Positions 9,329 to 18,787 are shown, numbered from the stretch's first letter. The stretch is DNA of 64,000 nucleotides from Acidimicrobiaceae bacterium (GCA_003155135.1 PMFN01000005.1:1-64000), one strand, 5' to 3'. The notes: a model not told the origin generated them from the letters alone. Translations and numbers: made by a program.

Positions 9329-9580
9329 ATGCCAGCTCGTTCATCGGAGACTCGACGCATTCACTCGTTGCTCGGTCAGCGCAGGGCTTCGGACGTCGTG
9401 ATGGTGATCATCCTTTCGGTCGCACTCTTGGCCGGCCTGATCGGCTTCGCCGTTCACGTTCTTTGGATTGTCGCCATAGTCGTGCTCGCCCTCGGGCTCG
9501 GCTACGTGGTGGCCAACGCCCGCCAGGATCGCAGAGATGCCATCGATCGTCACCGGGAGGACGAGGAACGGGCCGGGTGA
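9329..9580 (+). CDS. Small membrane protein, unknown
   Basis: 83 residues. GGAGGT lies 9 bases before the ATG, so the start is well supported. The N-terminal 20 residues are polar and basic (RSSETRRIHSLLGQRR). Residues about 24-62 are hydrophobic with a short break, giving two closely packed transmembrane helices. The tail is highly charged (RQDRRDAIDRHREDEER). It directly follows the CsbD-like gene in the same direction, so a stress-related membrane role is possible but unproven. Confidence 0.7.
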   Translation: MPARSSETRRIHSLLGQRRASDVVMVIILSVALLAGLIGFAVHVLWIVAIVVLALGLGYVVANARQDRRDAIDRHREDEERAG

Positions 9581-9758
9581 CTCGCCCGGTGAGTTCAAAT
9601 GCTGGGCCTCATGCGGTGACCATGGGGAAGTGGCGCGTAGGCGCGTCCCAGAGAGTGTACCGCTGAATGTAAGGAAGGAAGCCCGGCCCAACTGGCGTTC
9701 GGGATCTGGTGCACACAAGGTAAACAGGATCGTTCTCTTCCAGCCTGAATGGAATTCC

Positions 9759-10925
9759 GTGCCATCAGCCACCACGGGCAGACAGACGCATCAGAACCGA
9801 TTTGCTGGCGTTTTGGCCGGTGTCGTCGTGACGGTTCTCGCCCTGACCGGTGCCGCGTGCGGCAGGACCACGGCCTCCTCATCTCGGTCCACTTCCACCA
9901 CCACTGTCGTCTCCACCACGACGAGTCCCCCGACGACCGCGGCCCCTGTGCCTGTCGTCGGACCACCGGGGGGCCCGATCCCGACAGGCTTCAAGGCCAC
10001 CTCGTTCACGGTGGTGAGCCTGGATGCATGGTGGATGCTCGGGACCGCTCGATGCCTCACCGGATCCGGGACCTGCGGCGCGATTCTCCGCACCACCGAT
10101 GGCGGCTCCGTGTTCGCCGGTATCCCGAGCCCGCCGGTGAGCGCGAGCGACGTGTCGCAGCTCCGCTTCGCCAGCCCGCTTGACGGCTATGCCTTCGGCC
10201 CCGAGCTGTGGCAGACAGCCGACGGAGGGGCGACCTGGGCGAACGTCTCCATCCCGGGGCAGGTCAGCGAACTCGAGGCGGCCGACGGCGAGGCGTATGC
10301 GCTGGCCACCGGCGCGGACTCCGCGAACAGCACGTCGGACGAGCTCTTGACTGCTCCGGTCGGATCACAGCAGTGGCGGCAGGTGCCGACGCCCACCCCT
10401 CTTGGCTACGGGGCGCAATTCGCTCTGAGCGGGCCGAATCTCTACGTACTCGGGGGCAACGGGGACCTGGTCCTCTTGTACTCCACCGATCAGGGGGCCC
10501 AGTTCAGCCAACGGGTCGATCCCTGCACCGCCGGTCTCGGGGGCTCGGTGACGGCCGCCGCCGATGAGACGTCGACGCTCTGGGCCGCGTGCCCGACGGG
10601 CATGATGGCCGAGGCGATGCTGTCGACCGATTGCGGTGTGACCTGGCGTGTCGCCACGGCGACCGGACCGTTCCCCAACTCGTTGACGCTGGCCGCGGCC
10701 TCGTCATCGGTCGCCCTCGCCTCGCCCGCACCGGAGACGCTCAGTGGGGCACTGGTGCAGACGACGAACGGAGGCAGTACGTACGCGGTCGTCCTGTCCA
10801 GCCCGTCGACGGTCTCGTGGGTGGGGTTCAGCGACCCATCTCGCGCCTACGCTCTCCTTGCCGGCAGTCTCTTCGAATCGAGTGACGCGGGCGTCACCTG
10901 GCGCTCCGTGGCGTTCAAGAGCTAA
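9759..10925 (+). CDS. Lipoprotein with BNR/YCF48-like beta-propeller repeats
   Basis: About 388 residues from a GTG. A hydrophobic helix ends in a lipobox (LTGAAC, Cys near residue 34), then a Thr/Ser-rich linker, so the protein should be lipid-anchored outside the membrane. The body shows repeated propeller blades: LRTTDGGSVF, LWQTADGGATW, LYSTDQGAQF, LSTDCGVTW, VQTTNGGSTY and FESSDAGVTW. This is the Asp-box / BNR-like pattern of sialidase-type and photosystem-stability (YCF48) propellers. No catalytic sialidase residues were recognised, so binding or scaffolding is more likely. The start is uncertain: the open frame begins at 9537, but the GTG at 9759 fits the signal peptide. Confidence 0.75.
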   Translation: MPSATTGRQTHQNRFAGVLAGVVVTVLALTGAACGRTTASSSRSTSTTTVVSTTTSPPTTAAPVPVVGPPGGPIPTGFKATSFTVVSLDAWWMLGTARCLTGSGTCGAILRTTDGGSVFAGIPSPPVSASDVSQLRFASPLDGYAFGPELWQTADGGATWANVSIPGQVSELEAADGEAYALATGADSANSTSDELLTAPVGSQQWRQVPTPTPLGYGAQFALSGPNLYVLGGNGDLVLLYSTDQGAQFSQRVDPCTAGLGGSVTAAADETSTLWAACPTGMMAEAMLSTDCGVTWRVATATGPFPNSLTLAAASSSVALASPAPETLSGALVQTTNGGSTYAVVLSSPSTVSWVGFSDPSRAYALLAGSLFESSDAGVTWRSVAFKS

Positions 10926-11128
10926 CCCGGTTCGGCTCAGAGATGAACCGCGTTGTCGATCGGATCCTGTCCCCGAAGCTCGGCCTACAACCCCATTGGC
11001 CCGTGCCCCTTGCTGCCGCGTGGATGGCGAAGGGTGCTCGGGGGCCATACCTGAGCGGTGTCAGTTCGGCACCATCGGGAGAGCACAGCTCCTCCAGTAC
11101 GTTGACGACGCCCAGGAAAGGTCCGTTC

Positions 11129-12457
11129 ATGCCAGACTCCGCAAAGACGTCGACCATCGGGTTGTTGGCGGCTCTCAGCATTGGCGTCGGCGGGATGATT
11201 GGCGCAGGGATCTTCTCAGTCCTCGGGGTTGTCGCTCATGTTTCGGGATCGGCACTTCCACTTTCATTCGCGATCAGTGGGTTCGTAGCCGGCTTGGCGG
11301 CCTACGGCTACGTGGCGCTCGGTAAGACGTTCCCCACTATCGGGGGTTCCGTGACGTTCCTCGTTCGCGGCTATGGAGAGGGCATCCTCTCGGGCGCCTT
11401 CAGCCTGTTCCAGTACTTCAGTTTCATCATCACGATTGCGCTCTATGCGACCGGGTTCGCCGTCTACGCCTCCACGTTCATCCACCTTCCACTGAAGGTG
11501 TGGGCGGTGAGCGTCGTGCTCGTCTTCACCACGATCAACTTCCTCGGGAGCCGGATAATGGGCCGGGCAGAGACGGTGATCGTGATGATCAAGCTGGCCA
11601 TCCTTGCCATCTTCATCGTGGCCGCATTCACCGCGCTGAGCAGCAAGGGGGTCTCTCGACTCTCACCAGCAGATTGGCCGGGCCCGTTGGGCATCATCAC
11701 GGGTGCCGGGTTGTTGTTCGTCGGCTACGAGGGATTTGGGTTGATCACGAACGCCGCTGCCAACATGGCCAAACCCAAGCGGACATTGCCACGTGCGATC
11801 TACGGAAGCGTGGCCATAGTCATCGTCATCTACCTCTTGGTCAGCGTCGGGGTGGTGACCAACGTCCCACTCGGGATCCTCAAAGGACTCGGCGACTCTG
11901 CGCTGGCCGTTGCTGCGAAGCCTTCCCTGGGCCAAGTGGGCTTCAGGCTGATCGCCGTGGCCGCGCTCCTCTCGACGGCATCAGCCGTCAACGCGACGTT
12001 GTTCGGCTCAACGAACATCGCCTATCAAATCGCCAAGAACGGTCAGCTCCCGCCTGCCTTCGACCGCAGGCTCTGGGGCCGCGACGTTGAGGGCCTCTTC
12101 ATCACCTCGGGATTGGTCCTCGTGTTCGTCCTGCTGTTCCCCCTGAGTGCCGTTGCGTCCATGGGCAGCGCAGGATTCCTCCTCGTCTATGCGGCGGTTG
12201 GCGTCGGCCACTTCAGGATCCGGAATCAGACAGGCGCAAAGGCACCACTGATCGTTGCATCAGCGGCGGCGTGCATGATCCTGTTCGCCATCCTCTTGTA
12301 CAACATGATCAGCAAAGCTCCGTCATCTGCGATTGCCCTCGGCATCACGCTGATTGTGAGCTTTCTCGTCGAGGTGGCGTATCGAAAGAGGTCCGGACGA
12401 ACGTTCAAGGGGATCCTGGCTCAGACCGTCCCCGGTGCCGATGGTGGGGACAAATAA
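11129..12457 (+). CDS. APC-family amino acid permease
   Basis: 442 residues with about 12 hydrophobic segments. The first helix carries GVGGMIGAGIFSV, the unwound substrate-binding motif of amino acid/polyamine/organocation permeases. TM6 shows GAGLLFVGYEGFG, the second half-site. It probably imports an amino acid or amine by cation symport or exchange; the substrate cannot be told. AGGAAAGG 8 bases before the ATG at 11129 supports this start over the in-frame ATG at 10943, whose extra 62 residues look non-coding. No partner transport gene is adjacent. Confidence 0.9.
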   Translation: MPDSAKTSTIGLLAALSIGVGGMIGAGIFSVLGVVAHVSGSALPLSFAISGFVAGLAAYGYVALGKTFPTIGGSVTFLVRGYGEGILSGAFSLFQYFSFIITIALYATGFAVYASTFIHLPLKVWAVSVVLVFTTINFLGSRIMGRAETVIVMIKLAILAIFIVAAFTALSSKGVSRLSPADWPGPLGIITGAGLLFVGYEGFGLITNAAANMAKPKRTLPRAIYGSVAIVIVIYLLVSVGVVTNVPLGILKGLGDSALAVAAKPSLGQVGFRLIAVAALLSTASAVNATLFGSTNIAYQIAKNGQLPPAFDRRLWGRDVEGLFITSGLVLVFVLLFPLSAVASMGSAGFLLVYAAVGVGHFRIRNQTGAKAPLIVASAAACMILFAILLYNMISKAPSSAIALGITLIVSFLVEVAYRKRSGRTFKGILAQTVPGADGGDK

Positions 12458-12540
12458 GTCCCTCTCCTGCCTCGTGCATCTACGACGCAACGAAACTGCG
12501 CGGCAGCGCACACTGGCGACTGGCCGTATGGGGGCTGCGG

Positions 12541-12768
12541 TTGGCGGGGCTCGGCCTTTTCGTCGCCGTCAGCGGCCTTGTCACTCGCGTATGGTCAACG
12601 GCTGCTGGACTCACGATTCTGACAGTCGATGTGGGCATCTATCTCGTTGGCGCCGTGGTCGTCTTCACCGGATTCATCCCGGCCATCCGGGCATTTCCAA
12701 GCCCGAGACCCTCGTACTGGAGGCTCAGGCGACTGCTCGTGCATGACGCGCTCCACGCCCGGTCGTAG
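12541..12768 (+). CDS. Possible small membrane protein, start uncertain
   Basis: The frame ending at the TAG at 12766-12768 encodes two hydrophobic stretches (LAGLGLFVAVSGLVTRVW and ILTVDVGIYLVGAVVVFTG) and a basic tail (RPSYWRLRRLL). This is a plausible two-helix membrane protein. No ATG or GTG lies in frame after the permease stop, so a TTG at about 12541 behind TATGGGGG is the best start I can offer. Without this gene the region 12458-13050 holds nothing recognisable. Confidence 0.35.
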   Translation: MAGLGLFVAVSGLVTRVWSTAAGLTILTVDVGIYLVGAVVVFTGFIPAIRAFPSPRPSYWRLRRLLVHDALHARS

Positions 12769-13050
12769 AGCTGCGCAGCCGACTGTCACGAGCCACGAAG
12801 CCGAGGCACGTCAGGGTGCCGCGGAAGAGACGCCAGCGATCGCCATGTCCAGCTCTCATCCGCGACAGAGCGACTCAAGTCGACCGTGTTCGCGATTGCT
12901 GCACCCGTGTAACAACACGTCGGGGCACGCAGCAGGGCAGTGACGAACCAGACTCTCCGAGCCTCTTGCTGTGCACGTCTGACTGGCCAAGATTATGGCT
13001 ATGGGCGGATCCGACTTAGTTGATCAGAACCCACAACTGCTTCTGACCAG

Positions 13051-13135
13051 CGGAGGGAGTGGGATTCGAACCCACGGAGGGTTGCCCCTCACGGCTTTTC
13101 AAGAGCCGCGCATTTGTCCGCTCTGCCATCCCTCC
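13051..13135 (-). tRNA. tRNA-Ser (anticodon TGA)
   Basis: A class II tRNA of 85 nt. The acceptor arms GGAGGGA and TCCCTCC pair perfectly. The anticodon stem CGGCT/AGCCG closes the loop CTTGAAA with anticodon TGA, which reads UCA/UCG serine codons. A long variable arm (GAGGGGCAACCCTC) and a T arm with GTTCGAATC follow. The discriminator is G73, as expected for serine. CCA is not encoded. Confidence 0.97.
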
Positions 13136-13212
13136 GGACCACGCGCCGGCGGCGGGCGCCGGGTTGTGCAGGCACAGGCTAACCATGCTTGCGAAACACT
13201 CCAACCAGTGAG

Positions 13213-13500
13213 CTAATGGCGCGTCGCGGAGTTGACTTGGCCGAGACCGGCACGTCCTCGGCGGACCTTGGCGATGATCTCTTCCGCCGGCTTGTGCCAG
13301 ACAAAGGGTTGGGGGTCGTCGTTCCAGTGCTCGGCCCGGAGCTCAATGGCCTCGATGAGGTTGGGCACCGATGTGAAGACCCCAAGGCGGAGTCGGCGCT
13401 CGGTGAGCTCATTTCACCCACGACGAGGAGGTGGGGGTGAAGTGCAGGTGCCAGCGGGCCCGCTGTGAGTCGGCCAGCCACTCGGTCGGCGGTGGTGTTC
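13213..13500 (-). pseudogene. IS630-family transposase, C-terminal remnant
   Basis: Two frames on the minus strand together match the end of IS630-type DDE transposases. The upstream piece reads EWLADSQ...WHLHFTPTSSSWV, containing the block just before the catalytic Glu. The downstream piece, shifted in frame, reads ELTERRLR.GVFTSVPNLIEAIE...HWNDDPQPFVWHK and stops at 13213. Between them the usual NEVERWFR segment, including the catalytic Glu, is lost and replaced by an in-frame TGA. No N-terminal part or terminal inverted repeats were found. It is an inactive relic next to a tRNA gene. Confidence 0.8.
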
Positions 13501-13560
13501 ACCTTCGACGTGCCTCTCTACCCAGCAAAGTTATATCGGCGACGGGACGTTCCACTCCCA

Positions 13561-14511
13561 TTAGGAGCCGTCGGGAGCTCGCCTGACCTTTGATCGCAAG
13601 CCGGTGAGCCACACGTCGGCCTCCTGCCAGGCTCTATCTGCCTCGAGACGCCGGGTTGGCGCGCTGGCCCCGGCGGCCGGGTATGAGCCCAGGAACTTGA
13701 CCCGGCCAAGCTCGGCGTGGAGGTCTCGTAGGCAGTCGGCCACCACCTCGTCGTCGACGTGGCCGGCGAGGTCGATGACGAAGCAGTAGTCGCCGAGACC
13801 CTTCTTCGTCGGGCGCGACTCGAGCTTCGTCAGGTTGATGTTGCGGGCCGCGAACTGGCCGAGGATGCCGTGGAGGTTCCCAGGGCGGTCGGCGTCCTGG
13901 TAGCAGACGATGCTCGTGCGATCGTGCCCCGTGGGCGCGGTGATCGAAGAAGGCGCGACGGCCACGAACCGGGTCTGGTTGTCGCTGTGGTCCTCGATGT
14001 CCTCTCCCAGGATGGAGAGGCCGTAGAGCTCTGCAGCGAGCCGGGGGGCGATCGCTGCGGTACCCGGCTCGGGGTGCTCGCCGAGCAGGCGCGCCGCGTC
14101 GGCGGTCGAGTTCGCCGCAATTGTCTCGGCGCCCGGCAGCTCGCTCGCCAGGTAGTGGCGGCACTGGGCGAGCGCCACGGGGAACGACAGCACCCGGCGG
14201 ACCTCGTCCAACTTGGTGCCATGAGGTGCCATCAGGTGGAGGTGGACGTCGAGGACCACTTCTCGCTGGATGAACAGGTCGAAGTCGAAGACCAGCGCGT
14301 CGAGCGTGGCATTGACCGTGCCCTCGATGGCGTTCTCGATCGGGACGAAGCCGATGTCCACCTGCCCGTTTTGGACCGCTTCGAGCACCTCGGCGATCAG
14401 GGTCTTCGGCACCAACACCGCCGCGGCGTAGTCCTCCTGGGTCAGGAGCGCCTCTTCGGTGAAGGTGCCGGCGGGGCCGAAGAAGGCGACTGATGTCGCA
14501 GGATTGCTCAC
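13561..14511 (-). CDS. pheA: Prephenate dehydratase
   Basis: 316 residues from a GTG at 14511. The N-terminal PDT lobes show FFGPAGTFTEEAL, GFVPIENAIEGTVN and the catalytic NQTRFVAV (Thr-Arg-Phe). A C-terminal ACT domain has NLTKLESRPTKKGLG, the phenylalanine-binding ESRP motif. It converts prephenate to phenylpyruvate for phenylalanine synthesis and should be feedback-inhibited by Phe. This is the monofunctional actinobacterial form without chorismate mutase. The longer open frame upstream (to 14610) overlaps the divergent larB gene and is discarded. An IS630 relic lies just downstream. Confidence 0.95.
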   Translation of the reverse strand: MSNPATSVAFFGPAGTFTEEALLTQEDYAAAVLVPKTLIAEVLEAVQNGQVDIGFVPIENAIEGTVNATLDALVFDFDLFIQREVVLDVHLHLMAPHGTKLDEVRRVLSFPVALAQCRHYLASELPGAETIAANSTADAARLLGEHPEPGTAAIAPRLAAELYGLSILGEDIEDHSDNQTRFVAVAPSSITAPTGHDRTSIVCYQDADRPGNLHGILGQFAARNINLTKLESRPTKKGLGDYCFVIDLAGHVDDEVVADCLRDLHAELGRVKFLGSYPAAGASAPTRRLEADRAWQEADVWLTGLRSKVRRAPDGS

Positions 14512-14534
14512 ACCCGGGCAGGATAGTGAACGAA

Positions 14535-15296
14535 ATGGATGAGCCTCTGCTGCGCCAACTCCTCCTCGACGTGGCGTCGGGAGCCTGCGCCCCCGATGAC
14601 GCGGTCGCACGGCTGCGCCGGCTGCCCTTCGCCGACCTGGGCTTCGCCAAGATCGACCACCACCGCCCCTTGCGCCAGGGCCTTCCAGAAGCCGTCTACG
14701 GCCCGGGAAAGACCGACGAGCAGGTGGCCCGCATCGTGGTCGAGCTCCTCAGCGAGCCGGGAGGACCTGTGCTGCTCTCGCGGGCCGACGCCGCACAGAC
14801 CGAGGCTGCGTGCAAGGCGGCGGCCGAGGCTGGGTTCCCCGAGTGCACGGTGCGAGGTCGCCCCGTTTGCGCGACCGTTGCCTGGCGACCGGCCCCCGAG
14901 CGAGCCGCCCGGGTGCTGATCGTGACGGCCGGCACCGCCGACCTGCCGGTGGCCGAGGAGTGCGAGGCCGTACTGCACGCGCTCGGCTACCGGCCCTTGC
15001 TGCTGGCGGACTGCGGCGTAGCCGGCGTCCACCGGCTGCTCGCCTCGGCCGACGAACTCGCCGACGCCGACGCCGTCGTGGTCGTGGCCGGCATGGAGGG
15101 CGCCCTGGCCAGCCTCGTCGGCGGCATCACCCCGGCACCGGTCGTCGCCGTGCCGACCAGCGTCGGCTACGGCGCCGCCCTGGAAGGGGTGACCGCCCTG
15201 CTCGCCATGCTCTCCTCGTGTGCCTCGGGCCTCAGCGTGGTCGGGATCGACAACGGCTTCGGGGCCGCGTGTGCCGTGGCCCGCATCCTCGCATGA
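14535..15296 (+). CDS. larB: Nickel-pincer cofactor biosynthesis carboxylase LarB
   Basis: 253 residues. The N-terminal half contains FAKIDHHRPLRQGLPEAVYGPGKT, and the C-terminal half is PurE-like with TAGTADLPVAEE, VVAGMEGALASLVGG and VPTSVGYG. LarB carboxylates C5 of the pyridinium ring of nicotinic acid adenine dinucleotide and hydrolyses the phosphoanhydride. This is the first step of nickel-pincer nucleotide synthesis. Its stop overlaps the larC start (ATGA). It is divergent from pheA with only 23 bp between starts, so expression may be leaderless. LarE is encoded at 29933-30763. Confidence 0.95.
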   Translation: MDEPLLRQLLLDVASGACAPDDAVARLRRLPFADLGFAKIDHHRPLRQGLPEAVYGPGKTDEQVARIVVELLSEPGGPVLLSRADAAQTEAACKAAAEAGFPECTVRGRPVCATVAWRPAPERAARVLIVTAGTADLPVAEECEAVLHALGYRPLLLADCGVAGVHRLLASADELADADAVVVVAGMEGALASLVGGITPAPVVAVPTSVGYGAALEGVTALLAMLSSCASGLSVVGIDNGFGAACAVARILA

Positions 15297-16507
15297 GAGA
15301 GGAACGCACCATCGCGTGGTTCCACTGCTTCGCCGGCATCGCCGGCGACATGGCGCTCGGTGCGCTCTTCGACGCCGGGGCGGACTTCTCCTCGGTGCTC
15401 GAGCTCATCCGACGCGTCCCGCTGGGTGGATGGGACCTCGAACTCGAAGAGACGCTGCGCGGCGGGATCGCGTGCAGCCGGGCGGTGGTGACGACCCATG
15501 ACGACATGGTCGTGCGAACGCACGCCAACATCGTGGAGTTGGTCACCGATGCCAAACTCCCCGACCGGGTCGCGGCGCGCTCGCTCGGGACCTTCCAGCG
15601 TCTGGCCGAGGTCGAGGGCCGCCTCCACCGCCGCTCGCCGGGGCAGGTGCACTTCCACGAGGTGGGGGGGCACGACGCCATCGTCGACGTTGTCGGCACC
15701 GCGGCGGCCCTCGAGGTGCTCGGTGTCGACGATGTCTACGCGTCCGCCATCGCCACGGGAACGGGCATGGTGCGCACCGCCCACGGGCTGCTGCCCAACC
15801 CGTCCCCCGCTGTGGTCCGCCTGCTCGAAGACGTCCCGACCTACGGGCGCGACACCACCGTCGAGCTCACGACACCGACCGGCGCCGCCCTCCTCGCCAC
15901 CATGGCAGTCTCGTTCGGGCCGTTGCCCCCAATGGCGGTGCGCTCGAGCGGCTTCGGTGCCGGGAGCCACGAGCTCGACGACCTCCCCAACTGCACGCAG
16001 GTCGTCGTCGGCCAGGCCAGCACCGGGGCGCTCGGGTCCGGCCAGCCGGTGGTAACCCTCGAGGCGACGGTGGACGACGTCACCGGCGAACAGCTCGGGA
16101 TGGCCCTCGCCAACCTCCTCGACGCCGGGGCGTACGACGCGTGGGTGACACCGGTCCTGATGAAGAAGGGGCGACCGGGCCACATCCTCTCGGTCCTGTG
16201 CGAGCCCGCCCTGGCCGACGACCTCCGAGGCGTGCTGCAGCGCAGCACCGGGAGCTTCGGCGTGCGCGAGAGCCGCGGCGAACGGTGGCCGGCACGCCGG
16301 ACGATGAGCTCGGTCGAGGTGGACGGCCACGCCATCCGCATGAAGGTCGGTCCCGGCAGGGCCAAGGCGGAGTTCGATGATGTGGCGATGGCGGCCAAGG
16401 CCACGGGCCTCTCGCTCCATGAGGTCGCGTCGAGAGCCGAGGAGGCGTGGCGCGCCGGGCCCGGGGTAGGCGCAGGCATGCCGCTCTCGGACGGCGACCC
16501 GGCCTGA
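15293..16507 (+). CDS. larC: Nickel-pincer cofactor nickel insertase LarC
   Basis: 404 residues in a single frame. The start FHCFAGIAGDMALGALFDAG is the family signature. VHFHEVGGHDAIVDVVG (a His-rich metal/CTP region), ATGTGMVRTAHGLLPNPSPA, TTPTGAALL and the C-terminal ETTVDD-like block (EATVDDVTGEQLG, then VLMKKGRPGH) all follow. LarC is a CTP-dependent cyclometallase that inserts Ni into the thiolated pyridinium precursor. In Lactobacillus plantarum the gene needs a programmed frameshift, but here it is continuous. It is coupled to larB by a 4-base overlap. Confidence 0.95.
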   Translation: MREERTIAWFHCFAGIAGDMALGALFDAGADFSSVLELIRRVPLGGWDLELEETLRGGIACSRAVVTTHDDMVVRTHANIVELVTDAKLPDRVAARSLGTFQRLAEVEGRLHRRSPGQVHFHEVGGHDAIVDVVGTAAALEVLGVDDVYASAIATGTGMVRTAHGLLPNPSPAVVRLLEDVPTYGRDTTVELTTPTGAALLATMAVSFGPLPPMAVRSSGFGAGSHELDDLPNCTQVVVGQASTGALGSGQPVVTLEATVDDVTGEQLGMALANLLDAGAYDAWVTPVLMKKGRPGHILSVLCEPALADDLRGVLQRSTGSFGVRESRGERWPARRTMSSVEVDGHAIRMKVGPGRAKAEFDDVAMAAKATGLSLHEVASRAEEAWRAGPGVGAGMPLSDGDPA

Positions 16508-16550
16508 TCGTGGCGGTCGGGCCAGTACCGCGGTGACATAGAGTCAGCAG

Positions 16551-18008
16551 ATGCTGGGGGGGCACGGACACGCGCGGCACGCCCTTGCCCCGGTGGCGGC
16601 AGTCGCCGCCGCCCTCCTCGGGATTTCGCTCGCGATGGTGCCCCCCGCCGCTGGCGCGGCCACGTCGATCCCATGGGGCCCCTGTGCTGGCGCGCCGGGG
16701 TATCTCTGCGGCTCGCTGCAGGTTCCACTCAACTACGCCCACCGAAGCGGGCCGACCATCGCACTCTCGGTGATCGAGCACCCGGCGACCGAAGCGCCGG
16801 GCGACGGGGTGCTCCTGTTCAACCCTGGCGGGCCGGGGGAGAGCGGGGTCATCGACCTCCCGGTCCTCGCGTCCCTCTTCCCCTCCGCGGTGCGCGACGA
16901 CTTCACTCTCGTCAGCTTCGACGAGCGCGGCACGGGCACGAGCAGCCCGCTTCGGTGTGGACCCTCGCCGACCGCGGCGGCCAGCGCCGTCCCGTTCAGC
17001 GCCTCCGGCGTCAATGTCTTCGCCCGGCTGCCCACCGACTGTGCCGCGAAGTACCCCGGGCTCCTCTCCGGTGTGACCACCCTCAACGCCGCCAAGGACA
17101 TGGACAGGATCCGCGCCGCTCTCGGTGCGAGCCAGATCAGCTACTACGGCCTCTCCTACGGCACCGTCCTCGGTGCGCTCTATGCGCAGCTCTTCCCGGG
17201 CCGTGTGCGAGCCATGGTCCTCGACGGGGCCGTCGACACCAACCTCTCGCTCAGCAGGCAGGCGACTGAGGAGGCGCCGGCCATCGACGCCGCGCTCCGC
17301 AGCGCGCTGCCGCCCTGCGCTGCGCCGGCCTCGTGTCCGTTGGGTGCCCGTCCGCTCGCCACCTACAGCGCCCTCGAGAGCCGCCTCCTGCTGCACCCGC
17401 TGCCCGCCCCGGGCGGGGGCGACACCACCCCCGTAACGGTCGGCGATCTCTTCAACGCCACCTTGTTGTACCTCTCCGTCCCCGCCTTCTTCGGCGGCTA
17501 CCCCGCCGCCCTCGAGGCGGCCGCGGCGGGCAACGGGGCGCCGTTGCGAGCGCTGTCGGTCCAGTTCTACGAGGACGTCGGGGGCGCGTCGCTGGTCGCG
17601 CCGGAGTGGGCGTACGCCTGCAACGACGCCACGGCCCACCCGAGCGCCAGGGCCAGTGCGCTGCTCGCCCGCCGACTCAGTGCCTCGTCGCCCCTCGCCG
17701 GTGCGGCGGCCGTCTCCAACAACCTCATCGGGTGCGTGGGCTGGCGCCCCGGTTCGGGCACCGTGCCGACGCTGGTGCGCACGAGTGCCCCGACCCCGCT
17801 CGTCATCGCCACGACCGGGGATCCCAACACGCCCTACACCGGGGTGGCCCAGCTGAGCGCCGTCATCGGCGGCCGGCTGGTCACCAACGTGGCCGCAGGG
17901 CACACATGGCTTCTCAACGACTCGACCAACGCCTGCATGGAGGGGGTCGTGACCAGCTACCTCGTCGATCGCGCCCCGCCCCAGGCCGGCGAGCGCTGCA
18001 GCTCCTGA
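16551..18008 (+). CDS. Secreted S33-family alpha/beta hydrolase (TAP-like)
   Basis: 485 residues with a signal peptide (hydrophobic residues 12-35, ending PPAAGAA). The hydrolase core has FNPGGPGESG (oxyanion region), FDERGTGTSS and the nucleophile elbow YYGLSYGT. The C-terminal TAP-like domain holds TTGDPNTPYT with the probable Asp and AAGHTWLL with the catalytic His. The family includes Streptomyces tripeptidyl aminopeptidases and mycobacterial Hip1-type cell-envelope hydrolases. A secreted aminopeptidase or esterase role is likely, but the exact substrate is unknown. Four or more Cys suggest disulfides. Confidence 0.88.
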   Translation: MLGGHGHARHALAPVAAVAAALLGISLAMVPPAAGAATSIPWGPCAGAPGYLCGSLQVPLNYAHRSGPTIALSVIEHPATEAPGDGVLLFNPGGPGESGVIDLPVLASLFPSAVRDDFTLVSFDERGTGTSSPLRCGPSPTAAASAVPFSASGVNVFARLPTDCAAKYPGLLSGVTTLNAAKDMDRIRAALGASQISYYGLSYGTVLGALYAQLFPGRVRAMVLDGAVDTNLSLSRQATEEAPAIDAALRSALPPCAAPASCPLGARPLATYSALESRLLLHPLPAPGGGDTTPVTVGDLFNATLLYLSVPAFFGGYPAALEAAAAGNGAPLRALSVQFYEDVGGASLVAPEWAYACNDATAHPSARASALLARRLSASSPLAGAAAVSNNLIGCVGWRPGSGTVPTLVRTSAPTPLVIATTGDPNTPYTGVAQLSAVIGGRLVTNVAAGHTWLLNDSTNACMEGVVTSYLVDRAPPQAGERCSS

Positions 18009-18013
18009 GCAGC

Positions 18014-18748
18014 TCAGTCCGTGAGGTGGCGGGTCAAGAAACGGTCGCTCGCCTCAAATTCCTCGGAGGGCACCTCGCCGTGCCGGCCGGGCTGGGCATG
18101 GAGCCGCTTGTCCGAGGATCCGAGCGCCCCGAAAAGCTCAATGGACGAATCGCGGGCGAACAGCTCGTCGTCCCACTGGAGGAGGAACAGGACCGGGCAG
18201 CGGACACGCGGTGCGTCGGCTGCGATGCGCTCGCGGGTCGGGCCGGTCATGCCCATGAGGCCGAGGACGGCCGCCGCGATGCGCGGCTCGGCCGCCACGA
18301 GGGGCAGGCCCAAGATGGTTCCCATGGACAGGCCCCAGTAGCCGACCGGCCCGGAGCCGACCTCGTCGAGCTTCTCGAGCTCGTCGATCGTCGATCGCCA
18401 GTCGGCCACCATGGCGTCGGTCATCGCCGGGTCCGTCGTCCAGGCCTGTGAGAACTCGAGGAACGTGAGCACCGGGTTCGACCCAAGGTCCGAGCGGCGG
18501 TCGCCGTGGACCGGCCCGTCGATGGCAGCGGCGGCGAACCCGTGCCGGCGCACCATCCTGCGGGCCAGGGCGACGAGATAACCCTCCCGCTTGGTGCCCG
18601 ACGCACCGTGCCCGAGCAACAAGAGCGGCCGGGGCCCGACGGCCTCGGCCGGGACCCACAACAGTCCGGGCACCGGCCGAGAGCCACCCTGGAGCTCGAA
18701 CTGGCGCTCAACGACGCCGTCGGAGACCGTCTCGTGGACCCAGTGCAC
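18014..18748 (-). CDS. Alpha/beta hydrolase (dienelactone hydrolase-like)
   Basis: 244 residues, cytoplasmic. LLLLGHGASGTKREG forms the oxyanion turn, YWGLSMGTI is the nucleophile elbow, LLQWDDELF supplies the acid and QPGRHGEVP the His. This completes a Ser-Asp-His triad. The fold is close to the dienelactone hydrolase/esterase group of small serine hydrolases. The gene is convergent with the secreted hydrolase (5 bp apart) and lies 39 bp downstream of the flavoprotein disulfide-reductase-like gene on the same strand, so the two may be cotranscribed. The substrate is unknown. Confidence 0.85.
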   Translation of the reverse strand: MHWVHETVSDGVVERQFELQGGSRPVPGLLWVPAEAVGPRPLLLLGHGASGTKREGYLVALARRMVRRHGFAAAAIDGPVHGDRRSDLGSNPVLTFLEFSQAWTTDPAMTDAMVADWRSTIDELEKLDEVGSGPVGYWGLSMGTILGLPLVAAEPRIAAAVLGLMGMTGPTRERIAADAPRVRCPVLFLLQWDDELFARDSSIELFGALGSSDKRLHAQPGRHGEVPSEEFEASDRFLTRHLTD

Positions 18749-18787
18749 GCTCGGAGCGTAGCGAGGGGTCCGCAGGGAGCGGTCGGC

